From: DASRAP01 sp035277145
GTDB taxonomy: Bacteria; Gemmatimonadota; Gemmatimonadetes; Gemmatimonadales; Gemmatimonadaceae
Direction: 5' to 3'
NCBI GenBank assembly: GCA_035277145.1
Contig: DATELA010000089.1
Span: 1-64,000, forward strand
Length of the DNA stretch: 64,000 nt
Numbering within the stretch: position 1 is the first letter of the stretch; each line of letters begins with the position of its first letter. Of the stretch, positions 15,152-24,102 are shown in pieces. The translations under genes and the position numbers were made by a program. The notes under the pieces are model-generated. The model saw only the letters and a program-made list of their open reading frames with translations. It did not search any database and was not told the origin of the DNA.

Positions 15152-17571
15152 TCGCCGCTTCGCAGCACCGCAGTTGCAGGATCGGTTCGCGAGCCGGCGC
15201 GCGCGGGAATAAGCGTCGAGACAAACGCGGTCGCGAGCAGCAACGTCGCCACGCTGGTGAGTGTGGCTACGTTCGACGCGGTAACGCCGTAGAGCAGCGA
15301 CCCCAATGCGCGGTTCGCAACCACCGCGATCGCAATGCCGGCTGCCACGCCGACAGTCGCTATGCGCAGTCCGCGCCGCAGCAGCATCGCCTCGACATTG
15401 TGCCGCGTGGCGCCGAGCGCCATGCGGATGCCCATCTCGCGCGTTTGCTGACGCACGAGTGTCGCCATGACGGAGAACAACCCGATCGCGGCGAGCGCGA
15501 GCGACGCAACCGCAAACACAGCGAGCAGAAACGCGTTGAGTCGCGGTTGCGCGAGTGGACCGGCAAGGTGTGCGTCGAACGGTGCCGCGCTCGTGATCAC
15601 GACGCCCGGTGCACCCTCAGCAACTGCTTGTCGCAACGATGGAATCACAAGCGCTGAAGCATCGCGCGTGCGAATGGCGAGCGTGGTTGGTGCAAATGGA
15701 AAGAATGATTGCGCCAGCGGGAAGTACACACTGGGCATTGCTTCACGCAGATCTCGATAGCGCGTATCCGGCACGACACCCACAACAGTGAGCGCGCGCA
15801 ACGTTCTGCCCATGACGAGTCGTTTGCCAATGGGATCCTGATTCGGCCAATAACGCCGTGCGAGTCCTTCGCTGATCACAATCACGGGCTCGCTGCCAGC
15901 GCGATCGCTGTCGTTGATCGCGCGCCCACGTACGACTGAAAGCCCGAAGGTGCTGAAATAGTCTGGTGTAACGAGCTCCATGTTGAACATGGCGTTGCGC
16001 GCTGCGTCGTCGGCGGACTGACCTTCGATCGCGGCGCGACCGGTCCAGCCCGCGGCGCCTGAGAAGGGAACCGCAACCACCGGTGACGCACCAACGACGC
16101 CTGGTGCTTCGCGCACAAGAGGCAGCAACGCGCGCAGCATCTCCAACTGTTTGTCGCGCGTCTCGTATGCGCCTCGTGGTACGCTCAGTTCCGCGAGCAC
16201 CAGACGATTCGCGTCGAACGCGAGATTCGCGCCGCGCAGGTTGATGAAGCTGCGCCCGATCAGTGCAGCAGCGGACAAGACCAATACCGCAAGCGCGACT
16301 TGCGTCGACACGAGTGCTTCGCGCGCAAACCGCGCTCGGCGGCTTCCACTGTGACGAGTACCTGAGCGAAGTGCTTCGTTCAGATCTGCGTTCGCAGTCG
16401 CGAATGCCGGCACCAACCCGAATGCAAGCATCGCGCACGCACTGATCCCGATCGCGGCGGCCACAGTTGTCGCATCCGTGCGCACGGTGGCGATCAACGG
16501 AATGCCGGCGGGCGCAAGTGCGACGAAGGCGCGTACGGCGACGTTTGCGACGACTGCACCAAGTGCACCGCCGGCGATGGCGAGCGCTGCATTTTCGGTC
16601 ACGAGTTGCGTGGCGATTCGCGCGCGCGATGCGCCGAGTGCGCCTCGCACCGCGATCTCGCGTGTGCGCGCGAGTCCGCGCACGAGCAGCAGGTTGCCGA
16701 CGTTGATGCACGTGATGAGCAGCAGAATCGCGGATGCTGCCGCAAAGATCAGCACGGCAGGACGAACGTCGCCGAGTATTTGACGGGGCAGTGATGTCGC
16801 GACGCCGTTGAGATCGAGCGATGCGCGCGAATTCAACGGAAGCTCCGCGAGGTACGCGGAGAGTTCGGCGCCGGCGTCACGGATTGCCGCATCGGATTGC
16901 AGCCGTCCGACGAGCGTCAGCGCGGCGAGGCTCGAATCGCTCGCGGTGCGTAAGCGCGCCGGCGTATACGGCGCCCAGAAATCGGTGCCTGCCGGATACT
17001 CCAAACCTTCGGGCGCAACACCGACGATGGTGTAGCGCGTGCCGTCGGCATGCATTGTGAGGTCGCGACCGATCACGTTCGAGTCGGCGGCGAAGTGATT
17101 TGTCCACGTCGAGTAGCTCAGTACTGCGACGGGCGCGGCGCCGATCGCGTCGTCATCTGTTTGCAGCGTACGACCGACCGCGGCTCGCGTTCCGAGCACG
17201 TCGAAATAGTTGCCCGAGACCAACGCGCGGCGCATGCGCGTGATGCCGTCGTTGTGCAACACGGGACCGGGAAGCGCGCCGTAGTAATCGACACGGGCGA
17301 TTTCGCCGATGGTGCGCGCGCGGCGCGAAAACTCGTCGGCTTGTGTGAGGCTGAGCGCCCACACGGGTGCGCTACCATCGCGACGTGCGGCTGAAAGGCT
17401 GACGAGCCGATCCTGGTCGTGCACCGGCAGCGGCCGGAGCAGGAACGCGTTGGCTACCGTGAACACTGCCGTCGCGAGACCGATGCCGATTGCGAGCGTG
17501 ATCGTCGCCGTGAGTGCGAAGCCAGGTGCGCGCAGAATGGCGCGCACGGCGGAGCGAAGGGCGCCGTTCAT
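15148..17571 (-). CDS. ADOP-family duplicated ABC permease without N-terminal prefix
   Basis: An 807-residue membrane protein of the acidobacterial duplicated orphan permease type: two MacB periplasmic core plus FtsX permease units in one chain. Seen: first helix 'LTATITLAIGIGLATAVF', core one, helices with 'LLLITCINVGNLLLVRGLARTR'-like sequence near residue 280, second core ('VRGRAINDSDRAGSEPVIVI'), then three final helices with 'TREMGIRMALGATR'. It lacks the roughly 90-residue soluble N-terminal segment found in the two other ADOP permeases here, and no PadR gene precedes it. Its start overlaps the preceding membrane-protein gene by ATGA. It converges on the HD-GYP gene, the two stops sharing CTAG. 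No ATPase gene is adjacent. Confidence 0.88.
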   Translation of the reverse strand: MNGALRSAVRAILRAPGFALTATITLAIGIGLATAVFTVANAFLLRPLPVHDQDRLVSLSAARRDGSAPVWALSLTQADEFSRRARTIGEIARVDYYGALPGPVLHNDGITRMRRALVSGNYFDVLGTRAAVGRTLQTDDDAIGAAPVAVLSYSTWTNHFAADSNVIGRDLTMHADGTRYTIVGVAPEGLEYPAGTDFWAPYTPARLRTASDSSLAALTLVGRLQSDAAIRDAGAELSAYLAELPLNSRASLDLNGVATSLPRQILGDVRPAVLIFAAASAILLLITCINVGNLLLVRGLARTREIAVRGALGASRARIATQLVTENAALAIAGGALGAVVANVAVRAFVALAPAGIPLIATVRTDATTVAAAIGISACAMLAFGLVPAFATANADLNEALRSGTRHSGSRRARFAREALVSTQVALAVLVLSAAALIGRSFINLRGANLAFDANRLVLAELSVPRGAYETRDKQLEMLRALLPLVREAPGVVGASPVVAVPFSGAAGWTGRAAIEGQSADDAARNAMFNMELVTPDYFSTFGLSVVRGRAINDSDRAGSEPVIVISEGLARRYWPNQDPIGKRLVMGRTLRALTVVGVVPDTRYRDLREAMPSVYFPLAQSFFPFAPTTLAIRTRDASALVIPSLRQAVAEGAPGVVITSAAPFDAHLAGPLAQPRLNAFLLAVFAVASLALAAIGLFSVMATLVRQQTREMGIRMALGATRHNVEAMLLRRGLRIATVGVAAGIAIAVVANRALGSLLYGVTASNVATLTSVATLLLATAFVSTLIPARAGSRTDPATAVLRSGD

Positions 17572-18065
17572 CGAGACTCCTGGCGGGAGTGTGCGTCTGC
17601 CGCGGACATGGGCGACCGTTCATTGAGACTGGCCGGAACGCCGCGATCATTGAGCGCTGCGGAGCCCGCTCGGCGCGCAAGCGCGAACGTTGCGGCGGCT
17701 GTGACGGCACCGAGCAGCGCGAACATTGCCGCGGCGATCGCTGCGCTCAACGGCGATTTAGCGCCGCCGAGTGCGAGGCCAATCGCAGGCACGACCAGCG
17801 ATGCCGCGACGCCCCACCCAATGACGCGCGGAAAGCTGAGTGTCGCAAACGTTCGCCGTCGCTCCACTGTCATGAGCAGAGCGCCGAACGTAAGCCCGGT
17901 GATTGCTCCCATTACCGACATTCCGCGCGCGAGCGTACCGATGCTTGCGCTGAACGCCTTCCCTTCGACGATGTCGTAGGCGATTTGAACGAGGACGCCC
18001 AACGGAACGAAAACGATGGCCCACGTCACGGTTATGCCCGCGAGTCCTCGCAATCGCCTCAACAC
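17568..18065 (-). CDS. hypothetical four-helix membrane protein coupled to ADOP
   Basis: A 165-residue integral membrane protein with four likely helices ('VTWAIVFVPLGVLVQIAYDI', 'MGAITGLTFGALLM', 'GWGVAASLVVPAIGLALGG', 'AAAMFALLGAVTAAATFALA'). The GTG at 18065 is preferred to the longer ORF (start 18173), which would overlap the zinc-ribbon gene; a GGAC site lies upstream. Its stop overlaps the ADOP start (ATGA), so the two products are made together and may interact. No family recognised. Confidence 0.6.
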   Translation of the reverse strand: MLRRLRGLAGITVTWAIVFVPLGVLVQIAYDIVEGKAFSASIGTLARGMSVMGAITGLTFGALLMTVERRRTFATLSFPRVIGWGVAASLVVPAIGLALGGAKSPLSAAIAAAMFALLGAVTAAATFALARRAGSAALNDRGVPASLNERSPMSAADAHSRQESR

Positions 18066-18073
18066 GGTACGTC

Positions 18074-18292
18074 CTATTCCTTGGGTCGCGCGTAGGACTG
18101 CAGCAATCCGCAACGCGGGCAGCGGTACGTCGTGGTTGGATACTTCTCGCCTTTCACGCGAATGCCGTACCACTTCCTCTGCGGCTCACCTTCCGCCCAC
18201 TGCTGCTGGCCGACGGAATTGCTCTCGCCACGATCAATGAGGAAGCCTTCTTCCATTGAGACGCGGCACGTAGGGCAGGAGGGAGTTTGCAT
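18074..18292 (-). CDS. small zinc-ribbon protein (DUF6487-like)
   Basis: A 72-residue protein with two Cys pairs, 'CPTC' near the N-terminus and 'CPRCG' near the C-terminus, which together should bind one zinc. The spacing, with 'W' and 'G' residues between and an ending like 'LQSYA', recalls a small family of unknown function (DUF6487-like). It lies 8 bases before the coupled membrane protein and ADOP genes, so it may be in the same operon. Family assignment is tentative; the zinc ribbon is clear. Confidence 0.65.
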   Translation of the reverse strand: MQTPSCPTCRVSMEEGFLIDRGESNSVGQQQWAEGEPQRKWYGIRVKGEKYPTTTYRCPRCGLLQSYARPKE

Positions 18293-18322
18293 GTTCAGGT
18301 GGTGAAGTGCGCATGGTCGCGA

Positions 18323-18883
18323 TCAGCAACAGTCGATCAGCGAGTAGAAGCGCCCGCCGCGATTGCTCCATCCTAGCGCCATCATACGATCGCCGCCTGG
18401 AGAGAATGTGAACACGATGATCGGCGCGCCGCTGATCTCGTCCCAGATCTCGTTGCCAGTTCTCGTTTCAGACGGCGGTCGATCGCTGGCGACGACGGCT
18501 GGAATCTGACGCGCATGAGCTTCGGCGGATGTGCGAAGGTCTTCGACAAAGCCGGCCGGCGATTTGAACTTCAATTCGGCGAAGAAGTTTGTTCGATACT
18601 CAGCGAGATGCGCGCGGTGCTGCGCGGCAGTTCGCATTCGTCGAGTCGCGTCGAAGCCGATACGGCGCGTGATCGGCACAAACCGCATCTGATAGAGCAC
18701 GCGGCCTTCCGACGTAATCATAAAGGTCACGTCGAGCTCGTCGATCGTACGGCCAACGCCGACAAGTCGCAATAGCTCAGGCTTGCCGTCGCCAGTGAGA
18801 TCGCGATTGGTCTCAGCGAGCACAATCGTCGTATCAGTCGCCACGGTTGCGAGCGCGAACCCTATGGCTGCGATCAGTGGCAT
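18323..18883 (-). CDS. hypothetical secreted protein with Ca-loop-like motif
   Basis: A 186-residue protein with a hydrophobic N-terminus (MPLIAAIGFALATVA) that may be a signal peptide. Next comes 'NRDLTGDGKPELLRLVGVG', which resembles the D-x-x-G-D-G-K-x-D/E calcium loop of FG-GAP or VCBS repeats and of other secreted proteins with 'DLTGDGKPE' motifs. Ends with Cys-Cys. It starts 10 bases after the stop of the preceding membrane-protein gene. Function unknown. Confidence 0.55.
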   Translation of the reverse strand: MPLIAAIGFALATVATDTTIVLAETNRDLTGDGKPELLRLVGVGRTIDELDVTFMITSEGRVLYQMRFVPITRRIGFDATRRMRTAAQHRAHLAEYRTNFFAELKFKSPAGFVEDLRTSAEAHARQIPAVVASDRPPSETRTGNEIWDEISGAPIIVFTFSPGGDRMMALGWSNRGGRFYSLIDCC

Positions 18884-18893
18884 TGGGTGCGGC

Positions 18894-19796
18894 TCAGGGT
18901 TTCACGGTCGTGGGCTGATTCGCGTCGTACAGGCGCTCCCAGCGATGAAACAGCCCTGCGCTACGCATGGTAAGCCAACCCGTCACCACGGTTGCCGCGA
19001 GAAGCGCGAACCATGATACCGTGCCAAGCGAGCCCGCGAGCCACCATGATCGCTCGGCGAACAGGAACCCAAGGCCGCCGATCACCGATCCGAGCACGAG
19101 CGCGGAATACTGTGCGCCGATGCGATCCTCACGGAGGTCGAGCGCGCGAATCGTCGCCGACGCAATAGTCACAGGTGGATCGCGCCGCGAGAGTCGCACG
19201 GTCAGCTGTTCAAGGTCGACGCCCGCCACGCGTCCCACGCACATTGCGCCGTCGCTCAGTGCGAGCCGCACGACTTCCTGACGCTCCAGAAACGAGACTC
19301 GGAATACGAGCGTGTCAAGCGCGTCGTCCGTTGGCTTGGCGCGCCGCCGGGGCGCGCGTTCGGGGAGCCGAGGTCGGATCGGCAAGCGCTTGGGGATCGG
19401 AAGCGCGCGAATGATTCGCTTTGCGGCGAGCCACGGCCACATCTGCGCATGTTCGGCCATCTCGTCTTCTGCCGACTGCATACCGATCAGAAACGCTTCG
19501 TCGTTGAGCGGGATTCGCTTGCCGTGCTCATCGACAATTGCTTTCGTTGGGCGGCCGCGACGACCTGTAAGGAGCCCGCCCAGGTATACCCGCACTCGCC
19601 GCGGCAGAACAAAGCCGGCGAGAGTCGCGCCAACCATGATTCCCCCAATGACGCCTTCCTTCGCCCCCAGCGCCACGAGCGCGAAGAGCGCGACTGTTGT
19701 GAGGACAGTCTCTACGCGATCGCTTGCGGCAAAAGAGTCGAGTGGTCGAACCACTCCAGCAGGCCGCGGGCTCGGCTTGAGATTGATCGCGATCAT
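18894..19796 (-). CDS. hypothetical membrane protein
   Basis: A 300-residue protein with two N-terminal helices (about residues 30-68), a basic and proline-rich central region ('PIPKRLPIRPRLPERAPRRR'), a soluble part about 160-225 that resembles a small beta-barrel ('VVRLALSDGAMCVGRVAGV'), and two C-terminal helices. The N-terminal 'MIAINLKPS' looks like the start of PilN proteins, but nothing else in the protein or its neighbours supports a pilus role. Function unknown. Confidence 0.55.
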   Translation of the reverse strand: MIAINLKPSPRPAGVVRPLDSFAASDRVETVLTTVALFALVALGAKEGVIGGIMVGATLAGFVLPRRVRVYLGGLLTGRRGRPTKAIVDEHGKRIPLNDEAFLIGMQSAEDEMAEHAQMWPWLAAKRIIRALPIPKRLPIRPRLPERAPRRRAKPTDDALDTLVFRVSFLERQEVVRLALSDGAMCVGRVAGVDLEQLTVRLSRRDPPVTIASATIRALDLREDRIGAQYSALVLGSVIGGLGFLFAERSWWLAGSLGTVSWFALLAATVVTGWLTMRSAGLFHRWERLYDANQPTTVKP

Positions 19797-19866
19797 CAGT
19801 CCGGGAATTCGCCTGCGCTAACAGAAGTCGAAGCAAAACGTGAACGGGCGCATGGCGTGCCGAATA

Positions 19867-20376
19867 CTAGCGCCCCGTTCGCGGCTTCCAGTGCCACAGC
19901 GCCGCGAGCGTCGCGTTGGGAAGTCGATGTCCCGTTTGCCGCGCGACCATGACGATCTGGCCGCGATGATGCGCTTCGTGCGCGATGAAATACGTTGCGA
20001 CGTGCGCCACGTCGAGTGACAGGTTGCGCCACGTGTAGCCCTTTGACGGTGGAACCGTCCCGCCGTTCGCGACGCCGAGCGCGATCAACGCTTCGATCCC
20101 GGCGCCGCTGCGCTTCAAGGCGGCTACGACCTGCTGCGGTGTCGCGCGTCGATGATCGATGCGCGCCGGCGTCGCGACGCGATGTTCTGCGCCAAGCGTT
20201 TTGATCCACATGCAGCGCGTGTTGTGCAGATGCGCTGCGATTCCGCCGATCGTCCGTCGAGGCATTTCAGGAACGGTCGTCTTCCACAGCGCAGCGGGCA
20301 AATGCTGCACGAATTCCGTGGTCACACGATTGCTGGTACGCCATACACGCACCAGCGCATCAGCGTCGCGCGTCAC
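19867..20376 (-). CDS. DinB-like four-helix metal-binding protein
   Basis: A 169-residue DinB/YfiT-superfamily protein. The GTG at 20376 overlaps the TGA of the upstream gene (GTGA), which fixes the start and shows coupling; the longer ORF would begin inside that gene. Metal-site histidines are visible in 'IAAHLHNTR' and in 'FIAHEAHHRGQIVM', matching the usual H...HxxxH pattern. Members act as thiol-dependent transferases or damage-inducible proteins; the substrate here is unknown. Confidence 0.8.
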   Translation of the reverse strand: MTRDADALVRVWRTSNRVTTEFVQHLPAALWKTTVPEMPRRTIGGIAAHLHNTRCMWIKTLGAEHRVATPARIDHRRATPQQVVAALKRSGAGIEALIALGVANGGTVPPSKGYTWRNLSLDVAHVATYFIAHEAHHRGQIVMVARQTGHRLPNATLAALWHWKPRTGR

Positions 20377-20915
20377 GACTCGCGTTTGAGCCTTATCTCC
20401 ATGACCTGCGTCCACGTATTCCCGTCGCTGGAGAACTCGCCGATTTCGTGCCACTCCGTCGCCGTGAAGCGCGCTGTGTTGCGAATGCGGCCGCCGGGGA
20501 CTTCGCGCGTCCACACTACGCCACCGTCAATCGGTGACAGTGTAAAGTCGCCCCACTGGCCGGACGATATGTACGAACGCAGCGTGTACGCTTTTGTGCG
20601 CGCATCGTACGAAATCACACCGAGCGCGTGGTGTACAACGCGATCCTCGGCCCCAGGAACCGGCACGCTACCGCGGCCCTCGACGTGCAAGACCACGCCT
20701 TCAAGTTTGCGCTCGACAACTTCGAGCATGTTCGTGGTTACGCGCTCGGGTCCGCGCTGTTGCCACGCCGTGCCGCGCCATCGCCCGACCATGAAATCGA
20801 GTTTCGCGATTGCCGTGCGAACAGCAGCCGTGTCGACCGGAGGTCCTTGCGCGATTGCGGCGCACGGTGATCCTGCAAGCACCGCGAACGCGGTGACGAT
20901 GCCAAAGCGCTTCAC
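20373..20915 (-). CDS. DUF1579-like secreted beta-barrel protein
   Basis: A 180-residue protein with signal MKRFGIVTAFAVLAGSPCAAIA and the typical DUF1579 opening 'LDFMVGRWRGTAW', followed by barrel strands ('LGVISYDARTKAYTLRSY', 'WTREVPGGRIRNTARFT', 'WHEIGEFSSDGNTW'). Family members are small lipocalin-like barrels of unknown role. Start is GTG, 20 bases after the stop of the preceding gene. It is co-translated with the DinB-like gene. Confidence 0.75.
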   Translation of the reverse strand: MKRFGIVTAFAVLAGSPCAAIAQGPPVDTAAVRTAIAKLDFMVGRWRGTAWQQRGPERVTTNMLEVVERKLEGVVLHVEGRGSVPVPGAEDRVVHHALGVISYDARTKAYTLRSYISSGQWGDFTLSPIDGGVVWTREVPGGRIRNTARFTATEWHEIGEFSSDGNTWTQVMEIRLKRES

Positions 20916-20935
20916 GTACGGACTCCGGGCCGAAG

Positions 20936-21397
20936 TTATTTCCTCAGATCGCCGACTTGATCGGCGACGCCGTTGAACAAATCAAACACGTCAACCGTTT
21001 CACCACGTTCGACGCGTTTCGAAATCATTGTCAGCGGATACAAGATGAGCGTCGTGCCGGGCAAACGCACGGCTGGATCGTTGCCACGTTCATCCTGCAC
21101 CATGATCCACTCCATGCCGAGGTGCTGGACAAACGCATCGCCGAGCACGATGCCCATGCATTGCAACTCGTACGTCTGGTTCGGTTGGAATACGTTCTGC
21201 TCGAGCAACGCGCGGATGGTGCCGAGCTTGCCTGCTGCCTGCTTGTAGTTCTCGCGCGACTGGTCGTCGCCAAGGTATTGCTCGATCACAGCACGTTGCG
21301 TGACGAGGCGATTGGTGTCCGACGTCGTCAATGGCGAAACCGTTTGCCCGGAGGCGCCGGCGCGCAGGACTTTGCCCAGAAGGTCGCGTAATCCCAT
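20936..21397 (-). CDS. DUF3806-like protein
   Basis: A 153-residue soluble protein. The middle ('LQCMGIVLGDAFVQHLGMEW'), then 'VQDERGNDPAVRLPGTTLILYP' and 'MISKRVERGE', match the DUF3806 pattern of 'G-G---L---G--W', 'Y/ERG--PA' and 'P---V-KR-E-G'. No signal peptide. It may share a transcript with the DUF1579-like and DinB-like genes. Role unknown. Confidence 0.6.
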   Translation of the reverse strand: MGLRDLLGKVLRAGASGQTVSPLTTSDTNRLVTQRAVIEQYLGDDQSRENYKQAAGKLGTIRALLEQNVFQPNQTYELQCMGIVLGDAFVQHLGMEWIMVQDERGNDPAVRLPGTTLILYPLTMISKRVERGETVDVFDLFNGVADQVGDLRK

Positions 21398-21420
21398 CGT
21401 GTTTGTTTATGTGCGGTGGA

Positions 21421-22716
21421 CTATTGCCAACAGAACAACTGTCCGTCGGTCGTTATCCCACACGCATACGTCGTCGCGGCGTACGATTTGAATCGATACT
21501 GCGGAAGTATTCGCACCGGTGTGTAGCGCGCGGCGCCAAGGCGTGACGACACAGCGAGCGGGTGGAAGTCGCCCCAACAGTAGAGCGCGCCGTCAGACGT
21601 AATCGCGCACGTCGCGAGTTCTGTGCTCGCGAAGAACGTAAACTCGAGGTTTCCTGCGACGAGCGTCGGCGTCGATGCTGAACTGGTATTGCCGACGCCG
21701 AGCTGCCCCGCTGTGTTGGTGCCCCAGCAGTACAGCTTGCGTGTTACCGCAAGCGCGCACGTGTGCGGGCGACCAGTGAGAACCTCTGCCATTGGCTCAG
21801 GCGTCGGTACGGGCGTCGGCGTTGCAACCTGCTGACCCCAACAGATCAAAGCGCGATCCAGGCCGATCAGGCAATTTCGATGGTCCTCGGCGGTGACCGC
21901 GATGCCTTTTGGAGCGCCTCCAGTCGGTGCGACGACCGTGTCGTTGGCCAACGGCGAGCCACGCCCAACCTGATTCAGGTCGTCGTGTCCGAAGCAATAC
22001 ACGACCGAGTCCGCAGCGTTGACGCCGCACGTATGCGAGTGGCCGCCGACGCTGAGTGCAATGAACGTGCGTCCGCCTGCGCCGAGTGACGGCGCCGTAT
22101 CAGAGCGAAACGAGCTCGGCATTCCATTACCCCAATGGCCGTGGTCGGCCTGGCCCCAGCAGTACATCAGTCCGGCGTTCGTCAGGCCGCAGCGAGAATC
22201 CTCTGACGTATTGAAGGATGTGAACACGAGGTCGCCGTTTTTTGGCAGTGGCGCGAACGGCGTCGGATCGGTCGCGTCTTCGTCTGCGCAGTACGGCGCG
22301 CCAGTGACCGATAGAGCGCACAACGGACGCCAAAAGCCGCGCGACATCGTTTCGAACGCCACGCCCGCGTCGAAGCGACTGAGCATCACACGCACGGTGA
22401 ACTCGTCGCTGAACGGTCCAAGCTGCGCGCTGATCGTCGCAACGCCCGGTGAGACGCCGAGCACGGTGCCGAGCGAATCGACGACGGCGACCGTGGTGTC
22501 GGACGAAGTCCAGGTGAACTGCGGGTTTGCAACGGCGGCGGAATCGCCGGTTGCGATAGCGACGATTCGAAGCGAGTCGCCGTAGAGCAACGAATCCATC
22601 GGCGCTCGCACGACAACTGATGTCACGGTCGGGCCGATCGGTTCGAGGCACGATGCGACCAGTGCCACGAGTGCGAAGCAGCTCGCACTGGCGCGGGCAC
22701 GGCGCGTCACTGACAT
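21421..22716 (-). CDS. RCC1-repeat lipoprotein with Ig-like domain
   Basis: A 431-residue exported protein with a lipobox-like 'VALVASC' near residue 25. Then a BIG2-like domain about residues 40-120 ('WTSSDTTVAVVDSLGTVLGV', 'GVATISAQLG'). The rest has regulator-of-chromosome-condensation (RCC1) type blades recognisable by 'CGLTNAGLMYCWG', 'CGVNAADSVVYCFG', 'CLIGLDRALICWG' and 'CALAVTRKLYCWGTNTAGQL', giving a beta-propeller with paired Cys. ATG at 22716 or GTG at 22710 are both possible; the GTG gives a 4-bp overlap with the paralogue upstream. Likely cell-surface protein of unknown target. Confidence 0.8.
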   Translation of the reverse strand: MSVTRRARASASCFALVALVASCLEPIGPTVTSVVVRAPMDSLLYGDSLRIVAIATGDSAAVANPQFTWTSSDTTVAVVDSLGTVLGVSPGVATISAQLGPFSDEFTVRVMLSRFDAGVAFETMSRGFWRPLCALSVTGAPYCADEDATDPTPFAPLPKNGDLVFTSFNTSEDSRCGLTNAGLMYCWGQADHGHWGNGMPSSFRSDTAPSLGAGGRTFIALSVGGHSHTCGVNAADSVVYCFGHDDLNQVGRGSPLANDTVVAPTGGAPKGIAVTAEDHRNCLIGLDRALICWGQQVATPTPVPTPEPMAEVLTGRPHTCALAVTRKLYCWGTNTAGQLGVGNTSSASTPTLVAGNLEFTFFASTELATCAITSDGALYCWGDFHPLAVSSRLGAARYTPVRILPQYRFKSYAATTYACGITTDGQLFCWQ

Positions 22717-24050
22717 CGCAGTTTGTTGTCGGTTGTTACGCCGCACAGGTGATACAGATTCGCGGCGATGCTGCGAAACTTGATTCCCGGTGCGATCCGC
22801 ACCGGTGTGAATCGCGCGTCACCGAGTCGTGACGACACGGCAATCGGCGGAAAATCACCCCAGCAATACAGGTCACCGTCCAGCGTAACGCCGCACGTGA
22901 ACGGCGACGAGACCACGCCGCCGACGAATATGGGCGTGAGCGTCGTGCCGGATATGACGGAGGAGAATCGCAGCGAGCCGCCGACGTTAGTGAGCGGCGT
23001 ACCTGCTGCAAGAGCGCCTGTGTTTGGGCCCATGGTTGTACACAGCAACTCGCCAGGAACCGTGAGCGCGCAAACCGAGCGGTCGGCGGTGTAGACACTG
23101 CTCACCGCGCTTGCGGCCGAGAGCTTCACCGGCGTTGATGATGAACCACCGCCACCGCCCCAACACCACACCTCAGCAACGTCGGATACCGCGCACGTCC
23201 GTCTTTCTGACGCACTGATGCGCTCCGCGACCAAATTGTTCGACACCGCTGCGACCGTCGTGTCGGATCCACCCGGACGTCCGAGTTGGCCCGCATTGTT
23301 CGATCCAGCGCACATCACCACGCGCGTCGCCGATTCGATCGCACACGTATGCGACGCGCTTCGGATCACTCCGGGGTTTGACCCCGCCGCAAGCGCACGG
23401 AATTCGCGCGCACCGCCCCCAATCGTGGGTGCCGTCGGCGACGCCACCACAGCGGCCAGAAACACGCCAGTGGCATTGGTGCCCCAGCAGTACATCGCGC
23501 CGGCCTGCGTGAGGCCACACTGGTGAAACGTCGATGCTGCGAGCGAGACCAACGACACAGTTTGGGCGCCAGGGAGTTTCTCGAATTGTGGAAGCTCATC
23601 GCTTGCCGAGTTGCGAGGCACGCAGAACGCGGTGCCGACCGAGCTCAGAGCGCACAGCGCGTTCTCACCGAAACTCATGCGCTCGAACGCAACGCCGTTG
23701 CTCACGTCGCGCATCACGACGCGAACCACAACCGAATCGGCATCTTCGCCGAACTGCGCGCGAATTGTCGCCGCACCCGCTTCGCGCCCGAGGATCGCGC
23801 CTGTCGAGTCAACGATGATCACGGATGTGTCCGACGACGTCCACGCGAATTGCGGCCATGCCACGTCCGCGGAGTCGGGTCCAGTCGCGACCGCAATGAT
23901 CTGTGCGGTTTGTCCGATAAACATCGAGTCGGGTGGGAACCGGACGTACACTGCCTCGGATGGCAGGGCAGGGCCAGCCGTCGAGTCGTAGCAGCCGGCA
24001 AGCGCGCAGGCGATCACGGCAGTTCGGCGCGCTACGGTTCGGGCTCGCAT
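22707..24050 (-). CDS. RCC1-repeat lipoprotein with Ig-like domain
   Basis: A 447-residue tandem paralogue of the next gene. Lipobox-like 'ACALAGC' (Cys20), a BIG2-like domain ('WTSSDTSVIIVDSTGAILGR', 'AATIRAQFG') and RCC1-type blades ('CGLTQAGAMYCWGTNATGVF', 'CAIESATRVVMCAGSNNAGQ', 'CALTVPGELLC', 'CGVTLDGDLYCWG'). The two paralogues keep the same order of domains and end with a similar 'CG-TTD--L-C' stretch. Their overlap (about 4-10 bases) indicates co-translation. Confidence 0.8.
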   Translation of the reverse strand: MRARTVARRTAVIACALAGCYDSTAGPALPSEAVYVRFPPDSMFIGQTAQIIAVATGPDSADVAWPQFAWTSSDTSVIIVDSTGAILGREAGAATIRAQFGEDADSVVVRVVMRDVSNGVAFERMSFGENALCALSSVGTAFCVPRNSASDELPQFEKLPGAQTVSLVSLAASTFHQCGLTQAGAMYCWGTNATGVFLAAVVASPTAPTIGGGAREFRALAAGSNPGVIRSASHTCAIESATRVVMCAGSNNAGQLGRPGGSDTTVAAVSNNLVAERISASERRTCAVSDVAEVWCWGGGGGSSSTPVKLSAASAVSSVYTADRSVCALTVPGELLCTTMGPNTGALAAGTPLTNVGGSLRFSSVISGTTLTPIFVGGVVSSPFTCGVTLDGDLYCWGDFPPIAVSSRLGDARFTPVRIAPGIKFRSIAANLYHLCGVTTDNKLRCQ

Positions 24051-24102
24051 CGCTACAAACCTACCCGCGTCCGTTCCCTCGGGTCACAGTCGTCGCAGAT
24101 CC

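Noticed and set aside
15148..17571. Classical MacB transporter
   Set aside because: There is no ATPase domain or adjacent ATPase gene, and the permease unit is duplicated, which is the ADOP layout.
18894..19796. Possible PilN because of the 'MIAINLKPS' start
   Set aside because: Only the first residues resemble PilN. There are four membrane helices and no other pilus genes nearby.
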